Notes under the pieces: generated by a model
Told to the model about the DNA's origin: nothing
The model's database searches: none
The model's input: the letters and a program-made list of their open reading frames with translations, nothing else
Assembly: GCA_003644265.1 (NCBI GenBank)
Contig: QNBX01000001.1
Span: forward strand, 17,828-81,827
Source: Planctomycetota bacterium
Lineage (GTDB): Bacteria; Planctomycetota; B15-G4
Direction of reading: 5' to 3'
DNA length: 64,000 nucleotides
Made by a program: the position numbers and the translations under genes
Shown here: positions 25,858 through 34,367 of the stretch, one piece after another
Numbering within the stretch: the stretch's first letter is position 1
Layout: each line of letters begins with the position of its first letter

Positions 25858-27351
25858 ATGAAGCACAGCGTGAACCGGATCTCCCTCAAGAGGCTGTGTG
25901 AGCCGCTGGTCGATGGCACCGGCGCGGTGGCGCTGTGCCTGCCCGCGACCGAGGTCACGGGCATCACCGGCGACAGCCGCAAGGTGCGGCCGGGCGACCT
26001 CTTCGTGGCCAGCGCGGGCGCGCGGGTCGACGGCGCCGACTTCGTGGCCGAGGCCCTGTCCCGCGGCGCCGCGGCGGTGGCCAGCGAACGCCCGCTGCCC
26101 TTGCCGAAGGACGTGGGCGCGGTCTGCGCCGTGAACCTGCCGGCGGTGCGTGCCCAGCTTGCCGACCGCTTCTTCCAGCATCCCAGCGGCCGCCTGACGG
26201 TGGTGGGGGTGACGGGCACCAACGGCAAGACCACCACCTGCTCCATGCTGCGCTCCATGCTCACCATGGACGGACAGAGCAGCGGCGTGATCGGCACCCT
26301 GGGCGCCTGGGTCGGCGAGACCCACGAGCCCCTGGCCAACACCACGCCCGACGCCATCGAGCTGCAGCGACTGTTGGCGCGCATGGTGGACAAGAACCTC
26401 TCCAGTGTGGTCATGGAGGTCTCGTCCCACGCGCTCTCCCAGCACCGCGTGGACGGCGTCGACTTCGACCTGGGCGTGTTCACCAACCTGAGCCAGGACC
26501 ATCTCGATTACCACGGCTCGATGGAGGCCTACGCGGCTGCCAAGGGCCGCCTCTTCGCGGGGCTGTTGCCCGACGCCACGGCCGTGCTCAACGGTGATGA
26601 CCCCCTCAGCCAGCGCTTCGCCGACGAGACCGTGGCGCGCGTGTTGACCTACGGGCTGCAGCCCGGCGTCGACGTGCACGGCGACGTGCGCCGCCTCGAC
26701 GCCCACGGCACCGGCTTTCAGCTGGTGTGCGAGCGCGGCGCGCGACGCATCGACATGTCCATGCGGCAGGTGGGGCGGCACAACGTGGCCAACGCCCTGG
26801 CCGCGGCCTCAGCCGGACACGTGTTGGGCCTGTCCGCCAGCGCCCTGCGCGCGGGGCTGTCGGCCCTGGCGGCCGTGCCCGGTCGGCTGGAGCCGGTGGA
26901 CTGCGGCCAGGACTTTCGCGTGCTGGTCGACTACGCCCACACGCCCGACGCGCTCGAGCAGGTGTTGGCGTTGCTGCGCCCGCTCACCCGCGGGCGCCTG
27001 CACGTGGTCTTCGGTTGCGGCGGGGACCGCGACGCGGGCAAGCGCCCGCTCATGGGAGCCGCGGCGGCGCGCCACGGCGACGTGCTCTACGTCACCAGTG
27101 ACAACCCGCGCGGCGAGCCGCCCGCCACCATCCTCGACGAGGTCTTGGCCGGCATGCCCCAGGCTGCCCGGCGCGAGGCCATCTCGCTGGTGGACCGGCG
27201 CGAGGCCATCCAGACCGCGTGTCGCGAGGCGCGTGGCGGTGACGTGGTGCTGGTGGCGGGCAAGGGGCACGAGACCACCCAGACCATCGGGGAGCAGGTG
27301 TTGCCGTTCGACGACCGTGACGTAGCTCGGGAGGTGCTGTGGACGCTCTGA
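25858..27351 (+). CDS. murE: UDP-MurNAc-L-Ala-D-Glu:meso-DAP ligase MurE
   Basis: MurE adds the third amino acid to the cytoplasmic peptidoglycan precursor. It has 497 residues from ATG 25858. A GTG at 25810 overlapping the ftsI stop would add 16 residues; neither has a clear Shine-Dalgarno. The ATP loop is GVTGTNGKTTT, the carbamylated-lysine region contains SQDHLDYHGSMEAYAAAKGR, and the C-terminal domain has VDYAHTPDALEQVL. The motif DNPR (in TSDNPRGEP) is the known marker of meso-diaminopimelate specificity, so the wall should be DAP-type. Confidence 0.95.
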   Translation: MKHSVNRISLKRLCEPLVDGTGAVALCLPATEVTGITGDSRKVRPGDLFVASAGARVDGADFVAEALSRGAAAVASERPLPLPKDVGAVCAVNLPAVRAQLADRFFQHPSGRLTVVGVTGTNGKTTTCSMLRSMLTMDGQSSGVIGTLGAWVGETHEPLANTTPDAIELQRLLARMVDKNLSSVVMEVSSHALSQHRVDGVDFDLGVFTNLSQDHLDYHGSMEAYAAAKGRLFAGLLPDATAVLNGDDPLSQRFADETVARVLTYGLQPGVDVHGDVRRLDAHGTGFQLVCERGARRIDMSMRQVGRHNVANALAAASAGHVLGLSASALRAGLSALAAVPGRLEPVDCGQDFRVLVDYAHTPDALEQVLALLRPLTRGRLHVVFGCGGDRDAGKRPLMGAAAARHGDVLYVTSDNPRGEPPATILDEVLAGMPQAARREAISLVDRREAIQTACREARGGDVVLVAGKGHETTQTIGEQVLPFDDRDVAREVLWTL

Positions 27352-28733
27352 GACTGGACGACGTACTCGAGATCACGGGCGGTCGCCGCTTCGGCAGCGA
27401 GGGCGAGCCCGAGTTGTCCGGGGTCTCGATCGACTCGCGCACAGCGGGCGCCGGGCAGCTCTTTGTGTGCTTGCCCGGCGAGCGCTTCGACGGTCACGGC
27501 TTCGCCCAGGCCGCGGCCGACGCGGGCGCCGCCGCGCTGGTGGTGCAGCGCGAGCTGCCGGTGCCGCTGCCCCAGGTGCTGGTGCCCAGCTGCCTCGCTG
27601 CCCTGGGTGCGCTGGGGCAAGCTCGACGCCGTGCGTCCCCGCAGGCGCTGGTGCTGGGCATCACCGGCACCAACGGCAAGACCGGCACCAAGGACCTGGC
27701 CGCGGCCGCGCTGGGCGCCGACCGCCGCTGCGTCAGCTCGCTGCGCAGCTACAACAACGCCGTGGGCGTGCCGCTCACGCTGCTGGACGTCGGCCCCGAC
27801 ACCGAGGCCGTGGTGGTCGAGCTGGGCAGCAACGCCCCGGGCGAGATCGAGGCCCTGAGCCGCATGGTCGAGCCCGACGTTGGTTTGATCACCAACGTGC
27901 ACGCGGGGCACCTCGAGGGCTTGGGCAGTCTGGCCGGCGTGCGCGCCGAGAAGGCCGCGCTGCTCACCGGGCTGGTGGGCCGACGCGTCTCCATCCTCAA
28001 CCGTGACGACCCCAGCTACGGCAGCCTGGCCGCCATGGCGCCGGGCGAGGTGCTCAGCTTTGGCCTGAGCGAGTCGGCCGACCTGCGCGCGCGTGACGTG
28101 CGCTGCTCGGTGGAGTCCACCCGCTTCGTGCTGGACGACGACGGGCGCGAGGTCGTCGTGCGTCACCTGGGGCGCCACGCCGTGTTCAACGCCCTGGCTG
28201 CCCTGGCCTGCGCCCAGGTCGCGGGCGTCGATCGCGCCGAGGCCGTGCAGGCCCTGGCCCAGGTGCCTCCGCCCCCGGGCCGTCTGCAGTTCAAGCAGCG
28301 CGGCGGCTTCACCGTCCTGGACGACAGCTACAACGCCAACCCGGGCTCGTTGGCCGCGGCCGCCGCGGCGGTGGCGGAGCTCGGCCACCCCGGCCGCCGC
28401 GTGTTCGTGGTGGGCGACATGCTCGAGTTGGGATCCTCGTCCCACGAGTTGCACCGCGCCGCCGGTCGCGCCCTGGCCCAGAGCTTCCCGCAGCTGCTGG
28501 TCGCCGTGGGCAGCTACGCCCGCGACGTGGTGGCCGGCGCCGTCGAGATCGGCCTGGACCGCGACGCCTGCATCACCTGCAGCGACCGCGAGGGCGCCCA
28601 CGCGGCCCTGGCCTCGCGCCTGCAGCGCGGCGACTTGGTGCTGGTCAAGGCCAGCCGGCGCATGGCGCTCGAGGACGTGCTGACGGACCTCTCGCTGCCA
28701 GAGCCGGAAGGGGAGGCCGCGATCGCCCCGTGA
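27339..28733 (+). CDS. murF: UDP-MurNAc-tripeptide:D-Ala-D-Ala ligase MurF
   Basis: MurF adds the D-Ala-D-Ala dipeptide. It has 464 residues. GTG 27339 has GGGAGG just upstream and overlaps the murE end by 13 bp. Motifs are the ATP loop GITGTNGKTGTKDLA, VELGSNAPGEIEAL, ITNVHAGHLEGLGS, and the C-terminal FTVLDDSYNANPGSL, the last being diagnostic for MurF. The stop overlaps the mraY GTG. Confidence 0.95.
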   Translation: MDALRLDDVLEITGGRRFGSEGEPELSGVSIDSRTAGAGQLFVCLPGERFDGHGFAQAAADAGAAALVVQRELPVPLPQVLVPSCLAALGALGQARRRASPQALVLGITGTNGKTGTKDLAAAALGADRRCVSSLRSYNNAVGVPLTLLDVGPDTEAVVVELGSNAPGEIEALSRMVEPDVGLITNVHAGHLEGLGSLAGVRAEKAALLTGLVGRRVSILNRDDPSYGSLAAMAPGEVLSFGLSESADLRARDVRCSVESTRFVLDDDGREVVVRHLGRHAVFNALAALACAQVAGVDRAEAVQALAQVPPPPGRLQFKQRGGFTVLDDSYNANPGSLAAAAAAVAELGHPGRRVFVVGDMLELGSSSHELHRAAGRALAQSFPQLLVAVGSYARDVVAGAVEIGLDRDACITCSDREGAHAALASRLQRGDLVLVKASRRMALEDVLTDLSLPEPEGEAAIAP

Positions 28734-29842
28734 TCCTGCTGTTTCTCGATCAGCTCACGGCGCTCTGGCCGCCCCTGGCCAACTTGAGCTCGCTGGCGGC
28801 GCGCTCGGGCCTGGCCGCGGTGATGGCCTTCTCGGTGGCCCTGCTCCTGGGGCCGCGCCTGCTGCGTCTGCTGCACCGCCGGGACTACATCGAGCAGGAG
28901 ACCAAGACGTTCTCCGACACGCTGAACGCGATCAACGCCAACAAGGCACCTACGCCCACCATGGGCGGCGTCATGATCGTGGGCGCCATCCTGATCACCG
29001 GCACGGTGTTCGGCGACCTCAACAACGACTACGTGCTGCTGGCGCTGCTCTCCACGTTGGGCTACGGCCTGATCGGGTTCATCGACGACTGGATCAAGCT
29101 GCGCTACCCCGACCGCAAGGGGCTGCAGGCGGCGGCCAAGTCGGGCTTCCAGATGCTGGTGGCGGCCAGCTTGGCTTTCTCGGTCACGTTCATCTTCCAG
29201 CGTCAGCCGGTGGAAGATCTGCTGGCCGTGCATGTGCCGTTCAGCACGATGGTGTTCGACCTGTCGGGCTGGGCCGGCTTGCCGCACATGGTGTTCGTGC
29301 TGTTGGTGGTCGTGGGCACCAGCAACGCCGTCAACCTGACCGACGGCATGGACGGACTGGCGGCCGGCTCCATCGTCGTGGCGGCTCTGACCATGGCCGT
29401 GGTGTGTGTGGCCGTGGGGCGCGCGGACACGCTCCAGATCGACCTGTTCTACGTGCCGCTGAGCCAGGAGCTGACGGTGTTCTGCACCGCCATGGCGGGG
29501 GCCACGCTGGGCTTCCTGTGGTTCAACGCGGCGCCGGCGCTGATCTACATGGGCGACACAGGCAGCTTGCCCCTGGGCAGCCTGCTGGGCTACGTGGCCG
29601 TGGTCACCAAGCACGAGCTGGTGCTGGTGCTGATCGGCGGCGTGTTCGTGATGGAGGCCCTGAGCGTCATCACGCAGGTGTCGGTCTTCAAGCTCAGCGG
29701 CGGGCGGCGTGTGTTCCGCTGCGCGCCGCTGCACCACCACTTCCAGTTTGCGGGCGTGCCCAACACCCGCATCGTCACCAGGTTCTGGATCGTGTCCGTG
29801 ATCTGCGCGGCCGCCGGCCTGGCCAGCCTGGCCGTGCAGTAG
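28730..29842 (+). CDS. mraY: Phospho-MurNAc-pentapeptide transferase MraY
   Basis: MraY is the integral membrane enzyme that makes lipid I on undecaprenyl phosphate. It has 370 residues and about ten TM helices. Signature segments are APTPTMGGVMIVGAI, GFIDDWIKLRYPDRKGL (the catalytic Asp pair), NAVNLTDGMDGLAAGS, YMGDTGSLPLGSLLG and the histidine motif APLHHHFQ. The start is GTG 28730, overlapping the murF stop (GTGA). murD, which normally follows mraY, is not present. Confidence 0.96.
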   Translation: MILLFLDQLTALWPPLANLSSLAARSGLAAVMAFSVALLLGPRLLRLLHRRDYIEQETKTFSDTLNAINANKAPTPTMGGVMIVGAILITGTVFGDLNNDYVLLALLSTLGYGLIGFIDDWIKLRYPDRKGLQAAAKSGFQMLVAASLAFSVTFIFQRQPVEDLLAVHVPFSTMVFDLSGWAGLPHMVFVLLVVVGTSNAVNLTDGMDGLAAGSIVVAALTMAVVCVAVGRADTLQIDLFYVPLSQELTVFCTAMAGATLGFLWFNAAPALIYMGDTGSLPLGSLLGYVAVVTKHELVLVLIGGVFVMEALSVITQVSVFKLSGGRRVFRCAPLHHHFQFAGVPNTRIVTRFWIVSVICAAAGLASLAVQ

Positions 29843-29855
29843 GAGCCGCCTCGCC

Positions 29856-30998
29856 ATGCCTACGAGCCTCGACGCCTCACACCACGACCCCAGCGCCGGC
29901 GTGCGCGGCATGACCCTGGCCATGCTGGCCCTGATGGGGCTGGGTCTGGTCATGGTGGCCTCGGCCACCGGCCTGGAGGATGAGCTGCTTGGCCGTCCGT
30001 TGGCTAGCGTGCGCGGGCACCTGATGCGCGTCGGCGTGGCCGTGGCCGTGTTCCTGGCCTGCTCGCGGGTGCGGCCGCAGCAGCTCTACCGCGCGGCCCC
30101 GCTGCTCTTCGGGCTGTCCGTGCTGCTGCTCGGCGCCACGCTGGCCGGTGGGCTGTCGGTCAACAACTCGAGCCGCTGGCTGGCGCTGGGGCCCTTCGCA
30201 TTCCAGCCCTCCGAGCTGGGGCGCGTGGCCGTGGTGGTGAGCCTGGGCGCCTGGGTGGCCCGCGTGCGCGAGGGCATGTCGAGCCTGGTTCAGGGCGTGC
30301 TGGTGCCCTTCGCCATCATGGGGCTGCCGGCCGTGCTGGTGCTGCTGGAGCCGGACTACGGCAGCAGCGTCTATCTGCTCTTCATGGGCGCCATGCTGCT
30401 GTGGATCGCGGGCGCCCCCGGGCGCTACCTGGCGGCCTGCTTCGGCTCGGTCATGGCGGTCGTGCTGGGCTACAGCCTGCTGAACTTCAAGCACGTCTGG
30501 CGGCGCCTGGAGGGCTTCACCAGCCCCGAGACCGGCAGCCAGGTCTGGCAGGGTCTGGTGGCCGTGGGCTCCGGCGGCGCCACCGGCACGGGGCTGGGGG
30601 CCGGCCGTGCACAGTGGGGCTACGTGCCCGAGGCGCAGAACGACTTCATCCTGACGGTGATCGGTGAGGAGCTCGGACTGGTGGGCGTGCTGCTGTTGCT
30701 GTGCTTGTACGGCTCGCTGCTCTACCACGGTACGCGCTTGTTGTTGGGGGTGCGGAGCCGCTTCGGGCTGGTGGTCGGTGCGGGGCTGTTGTTCCAGATC
30801 GCCGTGCAGGCCTTGATGAACATCGCCGTGGTCACGGCCATGGCTCCGCCCAAGGGCCTGCCGCTGCCGTTCGTGAGCATGGGCGGGACCTCACTGTTGG
30901 TGTTGGCCGCGTCGTGTGGTTTGTTGCTTGGTTTGGTTCGTCACCCGGAGCAAGATCCGGGCAGCACCGCGTCCGCCGTTGCGGACCAAGGTCGCTGA
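29856..30998 (+). CDS. ftsW: SEDS-family peptidoglycan polymerase, FtsW type
   Basis: FtsW is a lipid II glycosyltransferase that works with a class B PBP. It has 380 residues and about ten TM helices. Recognisable parts are LEPDYGSSVYLLFMGAMLLW, GLGAGRAQWGYVPEAQNDFI (the Asp of NDFI is the conserved catalytic Asp of SEDS proteins) and PLPFVSMGGTSLLVLAAS. The partner is probably the FtsI PBP encoded upstream. The cluster position favours FtsW over RodA. Confidence 0.93.
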   Translation: MPTSLDASHHDPSAGVRGMTLAMLALMGLGLVMVASATGLEDELLGRPLASVRGHLMRVGVAVAVFLACSRVRPQQLYRAAPLLFGLSVLLLGATLAGGLSVNNSSRWLALGPFAFQPSELGRVAVVVSLGAWVARVREGMSSLVQGVLVPFAIMGLPAVLVLLEPDYGSSVYLLFMGAMLLWIAGAPGRYLAACFGSVMAVVLGYSLLNFKHVWRRLEGFTSPETGSQVWQGLVAVGSGGATGTGLGAGRAQWGYVPEAQNDFILTVIGEELGLVGVLLLLCLYGSLLYHGTRLLLGVRSRFGLVVGAGLLFQIAVQALMNIAVVTAMAPPKGLPLPFVSMGGTSLLVLAASCGLLLGLVRHPEQDPGSTASAVADQGR

Positions 30999-31015
30999 CG
31001 CTCGGAGAGACAGTC

Positions 31016-31810
31016 ATGTCGGACGTCGAGAAGTACGGGCTCTTTGCCCTCGTGTTCGTTGCCGGAGTGCTGGGTCTGGCGTGGGTGCTCGACCCGGCCG
31101 ATGAGCTTCAAGACCAGACTGCGCGCGAGGCCGCCGGGCGCATGGTGGTCATGTCGAGGCCCAGCGCCGTCGATGCGGCGGGCCCCCGTTCGCGGGCCTT
31201 GCCGCGCCCCGTGCAAGCCAGCCGTCAGCCCGCGAACCAGCCCGGGCACGGGACCACGGTCGCAAGGGCGGACAGCGCCGACGCGCCCGCGGCGGACGCG
31301 AGCCGCCGCGCTCCGCGCGTCATGCGGCGCATCCAGGTGCCGCGACTGGACGAGGGCCTGGGCGCTTTCGACCCCGCCGAGCCGCCGCTCCCGTACCCCG
31401 GCGAGCACTCCGTCTCTGCGCCTGTGATCAACATGAACGTGCCGGACTTCGTGGTCGTGAAGCCGGGCGACACCCTCTCCGAGCTGGCCCAGAAGCACCT
31501 GGGTCAGGCCTCCCGGCACCCCGAGATCAGCGCCCTCAACCCCGGCGTCAAGGAGCTCGGTCTGGTCCCCGGGCAGCGCCTGCGTCTGCCTCGCAGCGGG
31601 GGCGCTCGCGCGGCGGCACGCGCGACCCCGGCTCCGGCTGCCGGGCAGAGTCCGCGCCTCTACACGGTGCGAGCCGGGGACACCCTGGGAGCGATCGCGC
31701 AGAGGCTCAAGGGCAGCGTGACTCATCAAGCGGGCATCCTGGCGGCCAACCGCGACATCATCAGCAACGCGGACCAGCTCGCCGTGGGCATGACGCTGCG
31801 CATCCCGTGA
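31016..31810 (+). CDS. Membrane-anchored protein with two LysM domains
   Basis: This is a 264-residue protein. A short cytoplasmic N-terminus leads into one TM helix (about 8-25, GLFALVFVAGVLGLAWVL), then a Pro/Ala/Arg-rich linker of about 115 residues and two LysM domains (about 145-192 and 214-263; PGDTLSELAQKHLG and AGDTLGAIAQRLKG). LysM domains bind GlcNAc-containing glycans such as peptidoglycan. There is no catalytic domain. ATG 31016 has CGGAGAG about seven bases upstream. The gene sits between ftsW and murG, coupled to murG by a GTGA overlap, where murD and ftsQ-type genes lie in other dcw clusters. A role as a wall-binding divisome or morphogenesis protein is inference. Confidence 0.88.
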   Translation: MSDVEKYGLFALVFVAGVLGLAWVLDPADELQDQTAREAAGRMVVMSRPSAVDAAGPRSRALPRPVQASRQPANQPGHGTTVARADSADAPAADASRRAPRVMRRIQVPRLDEGLGAFDPAEPPLPYPGEHSVSAPVINMNVPDFVVVKPGDTLSELAQKHLGQASRHPEISALNPGVKELGLVPGQRLRLPRSGGARAAARATPAPAAGQSPRLYTVRAGDTLGAIAQRLKGSVTHQAGILAANRDIISNADQLAVGMTLRIP

Positions 31811-32862
31811 AGGTCGCCTTCCTGGGAGGCGGGACTGGCGGACACCTCGCCCCGGCCATCGGCGTGGCCGAGGAGCTGGGCCGGGTCGGCGTCGAGTCCC
31901 TGTTCCTGGTGGCCGGGCGCGCGGTCGAGCAGCGCATGCTCGCGCCACGCAGTCTGCGCGCGGTGTCGCTCTTCGGGCGCGGCTCGCGTCCCTCTCCCCT
32001 GCGTCTTGATCGCTGGGTGGCCGCCGGTTCCCGGCTGCGGCGTGCGTTGGCAGAGGACGACCCCGACGTGGTGGTCATGACCGGCGGCTGGGTCTCGCTG
32101 CCCGCGTTGCTGGCGGGCACGGGCGGCCGGCCGAGCGTGCTGATCGAGACCAACGCCGTGCCGGGCAAGGTCGGGCGCCTGCTGGCCAGCCGCGTCGACC
32201 ACACCTGCCTGCCTCACGAGCGCGTGCGGCTCAGCGGCCGCTGCGGCCGCACCGTCACGGGAGTGCCGACGTTGCCCCTGTCCTCCTGGGATCGCGCCTC
32301 GGCGCGGGAGCACCTGGGCCTGCTGCCCGAACGGCACACGCTGCTGGTGCTGGGCGGCAGCCAGGGCGCGCGGGATCTGGCCGCGCTCGTGCCCGCTGCC
32401 CGAGCCCTGCTGGCGTCAGACGAGCGCGCCTGGCAGGTGTTGCACGTCACCGGCAAGCCGGGTGGAGACGATCTACCGCCCACCGAAGGCGTGGTGCCCG
32501 TGCGGCGTCTGGCCTTCGTGCAGGACATGGGCGCGGCCTGGGCCGCCGCTGACCTGGCGCTGTGTCGCGCCGGCTCCGGGACGGTGAGCGAGCTCGCCCT
32601 GTCCGGCACACCTGCGGTGCTGGTGCCCTACCCTTGGCACGCCGATCACCACCAGGAGGCCAACGGGCGCGGGCTGCTCGATGCCGGCGCCGCGTTCATG
32701 GTGCCGCGCGACGACCCCTCCGGCCGACGTTCCCTGTCCGGTCTGCTGACTCAGGCCCTGCACTCACTGCCCGAAATGAGCGGCGCGGCGGCGTCGGTGG
32801 CCTCGCCCCGGGCTGCGGGTCATGTGGCGGACGTGGTGCTGGCGGCCGCCGGCGGCCGGTGA
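31807..32862 (+). CDS. murG: Lipid II synthase MurG
   Basis: MurG is the peripheral inner-membrane GT28 enzyme that transfers GlcNAc from UDP-GlcNAc to lipid I. It has 351 residues and begins MKVAFLGGGTGGHLAPAIGV, with the Gly-rich loop that binds lipid I. The second half has LLVLGGSQGARDLA, LCRAGSGTVSELALSGTPAV (catalytic-site Glu) and PWHADHHQEANGRGL. The start GTG 31807 overlaps the LysM gene stop. It ends overlapping the murC GTG. Confidence 0.95.
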   Translation: MKVAFLGGGTGGHLAPAIGVAEELGRVGVESLFLVAGRAVEQRMLAPRSLRAVSLFGRGSRPSPLRLDRWVAAGSRLRRALAEDDPDVVVMTGGWVSLPALLAGTGGRPSVLIETNAVPGKVGRLLASRVDHTCLPHERVRLSGRCGRTVTGVPTLPLSSWDRASAREHLGLLPERHTLLVLGGSQGARDLAALVPAARALLASDERAWQVLHVTGKPGGDDLPPTEGVVPVRRLAFVQDMGAAWAAADLALCRAGSGTVSELALSGTPAVLVPYPWHADHHQEANGRGLLDAGAAFMVPRDDPSGRRSLSGLLTQALHSLPEMSGAAASVASPRAAGHVADVVLAAAGGR

Positions 32863-34367
32863 GCGGGCTGCCCGGCAACGGAGGCACGGGCCTGCCGCCG
32901 CGCGTGCACTGCGTGGGCGTGGCGGGGGGCGGTCTGAGCGTGCTGGCCCGGCTGCTGCTGCAGTGTGGTCATCGTGTCAGCGGCAGCGACCGCGCGGCCG
33001 TGGCTCCGGCTCTGCTGCGCGCTGGCCTGCAGCTGTCCCAGGGGGCTGGCTGCGAGCACGCGCGCGCCGCGGACCTGCTGGTGCGTTCGGCGGCCGTCCC
33101 AGACGATGACCGCGAGGTCACGGCCGCCCGCGCCGCCGGTGTGCCGGTGCTCAAGTACGCCGAGGCCCTGGGGCGCATCATGGCGGGGCGCCGAGGCGTG
33201 GCCGTGGCCGGCACGCACGGCAAGACCACCAGCACCGCGCTGGTGGCCCACCTGGCCCAGCACGCGGGGTTGGAGCCGGCCTGGGTCGTGGGCGGCTTGC
33301 CGCGCGGTCTACCGGCTTGCTCGTGGGGGCGGGGCGAGGTCCTGGTGGCAGAGGCCTGCGAGTACGACCACTCGTTCCTGCAACTCGACTACCAGGTGGG
33401 CGTGATCACCGGCGTGGCCGCTGATCATCTGGACTGTTTCGGCGATCTCGACGGCGTCTGGCGCGCGTTTCAGCGCTTCGCGGCCCGCTTGCCGCCGGGC
33501 GGCACGCTGGTCCTGGGCCCGGGGCTCTCCCGTGAGCAGCTGCTGGGAGAGGCGCCGGACAGTGCCTACGACGCGGCGTGCGCGGGAGCGCTCGCAGAGG
33601 CACCTGATGCGTCAGCGCGTGCGTCGCTCCACTCACCTGAAGGCGAGCCGCGCGCCCCCTCAGCGGGCGTCTCGCCGCGCGGGCGCGTCGTGTCGGTCGA
33701 CGAGACCCTGCGGCTGGAGCGGCTGGTCGCCGGCCCCGACGGCTGGCGCGGCGATCTGTTGCTCGATGACGGCCGACGCCTGCCCCTGCTCTGCCCGCTG
33801 TGGGGTCGCCACAACCTGGGCAACGCCCTCTGCGCCCTGCTGGCGGTGCATGCCCTGGGGGTTGATTGGGAGCAGGGCCTGGCGGGCTTGGCCAGCTTCG
33901 AGGGCGTCGGGCGCCGGCTGCACGATCGCGGCGAGCTGCACCTGACCCCGGGCGCGAGCGTGCGCCTGATCGACGACTTCGCGCACCATCCCGACGCCCT
34001 GCGCGCCGCGGCCGAGGCCCTGGCCAGCCACCTCCCGGGGCGCCGCCGCGTGGCCTTGTTCCAGCCGCATCAGGTCAGCCGCACCGAAGAACACCTGGAC
34101 GCGTTCGTCACCGCTCTGGGCCATTTCGACGCGGTGGGTCTGTGCGATATCTTCGTGGCTCGTGACGCTCGCCCCGAGCGCGCCGACGCGCTGGCCGAGA
34201 CCCTGGCTCAGCGCGCCGGCCAGCATGTGCAGCGCCTGGGCCCTGCCGCCTCAGCCGACGCGGCCGCCCGCGCGCTGCTGCGGCCGGGGGACGCCTGCGT
34301 CGTCATGGGAGCTGGAGATATCGATGGACTTGCCCGCCGCCTTGCAGCAGGACCTGCTGGTCCGTGA
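32859..34367 (+). CDS. murC: UDP-MurNAc:L-alanine ligase MurC
   Basis: MurC adds the first residue of the stem peptide. It has 502 residues from GTG 32859, which overlaps the murG stop. The nucleotide-fold start is HCVGVAGGGLSVLARLLL, the ATP loop AGTHGKTTSTALVAHL, then AEACEYDHSFLQLDY, GRHNLGNALCALLAVHAL and LIDDFAHHPDALRAAAEAL. Between the central domain and the segment SVDETLRLERL there is a low-complexity Ala/Ser/Glu/Pro insertion of about 45 residues (near 33545-33690). The 3' end overlaps murB by 44 bp. Confidence 0.92.
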   Translation: MSGLPGNGGTGLPPRVHCVGVAGGGLSVLARLLLQCGHRVSGSDRAAVAPALLRAGLQLSQGAGCEHARAADLLVRSAAVPDDDREVTAARAAGVPVLKYAEALGRIMAGRRGVAVAGTHGKTTSTALVAHLAQHAGLEPAWVVGGLPRGLPACSWGRGEVLVAEACEYDHSFLQLDYQVGVITGVAADHLDCFGDLDGVWRAFQRFAARLPPGGTLVLGPGLSREQLLGEAPDSAYDAACAGALAEAPDASARASLHSPEGEPRAPSAGVSPRGRVVSVDETLRLERLVAGPDGWRGDLLLDDGRRLPLLCPLWGRHNLGNALCALLAVHALGVDWEQGLAGLASFEGVGRRLHDRGELHLTPGASVRLIDDFAHHPDALRAAAEALASHLPGRRRVALFQPHQVSRTEEHLDAFVTALGHFDAVGLCDIFVARDARPERADALAETLAQRAGQHVQRLGPAASADAAARALLRPGDACVVMGAGDIDGLARRLAAGPAGP

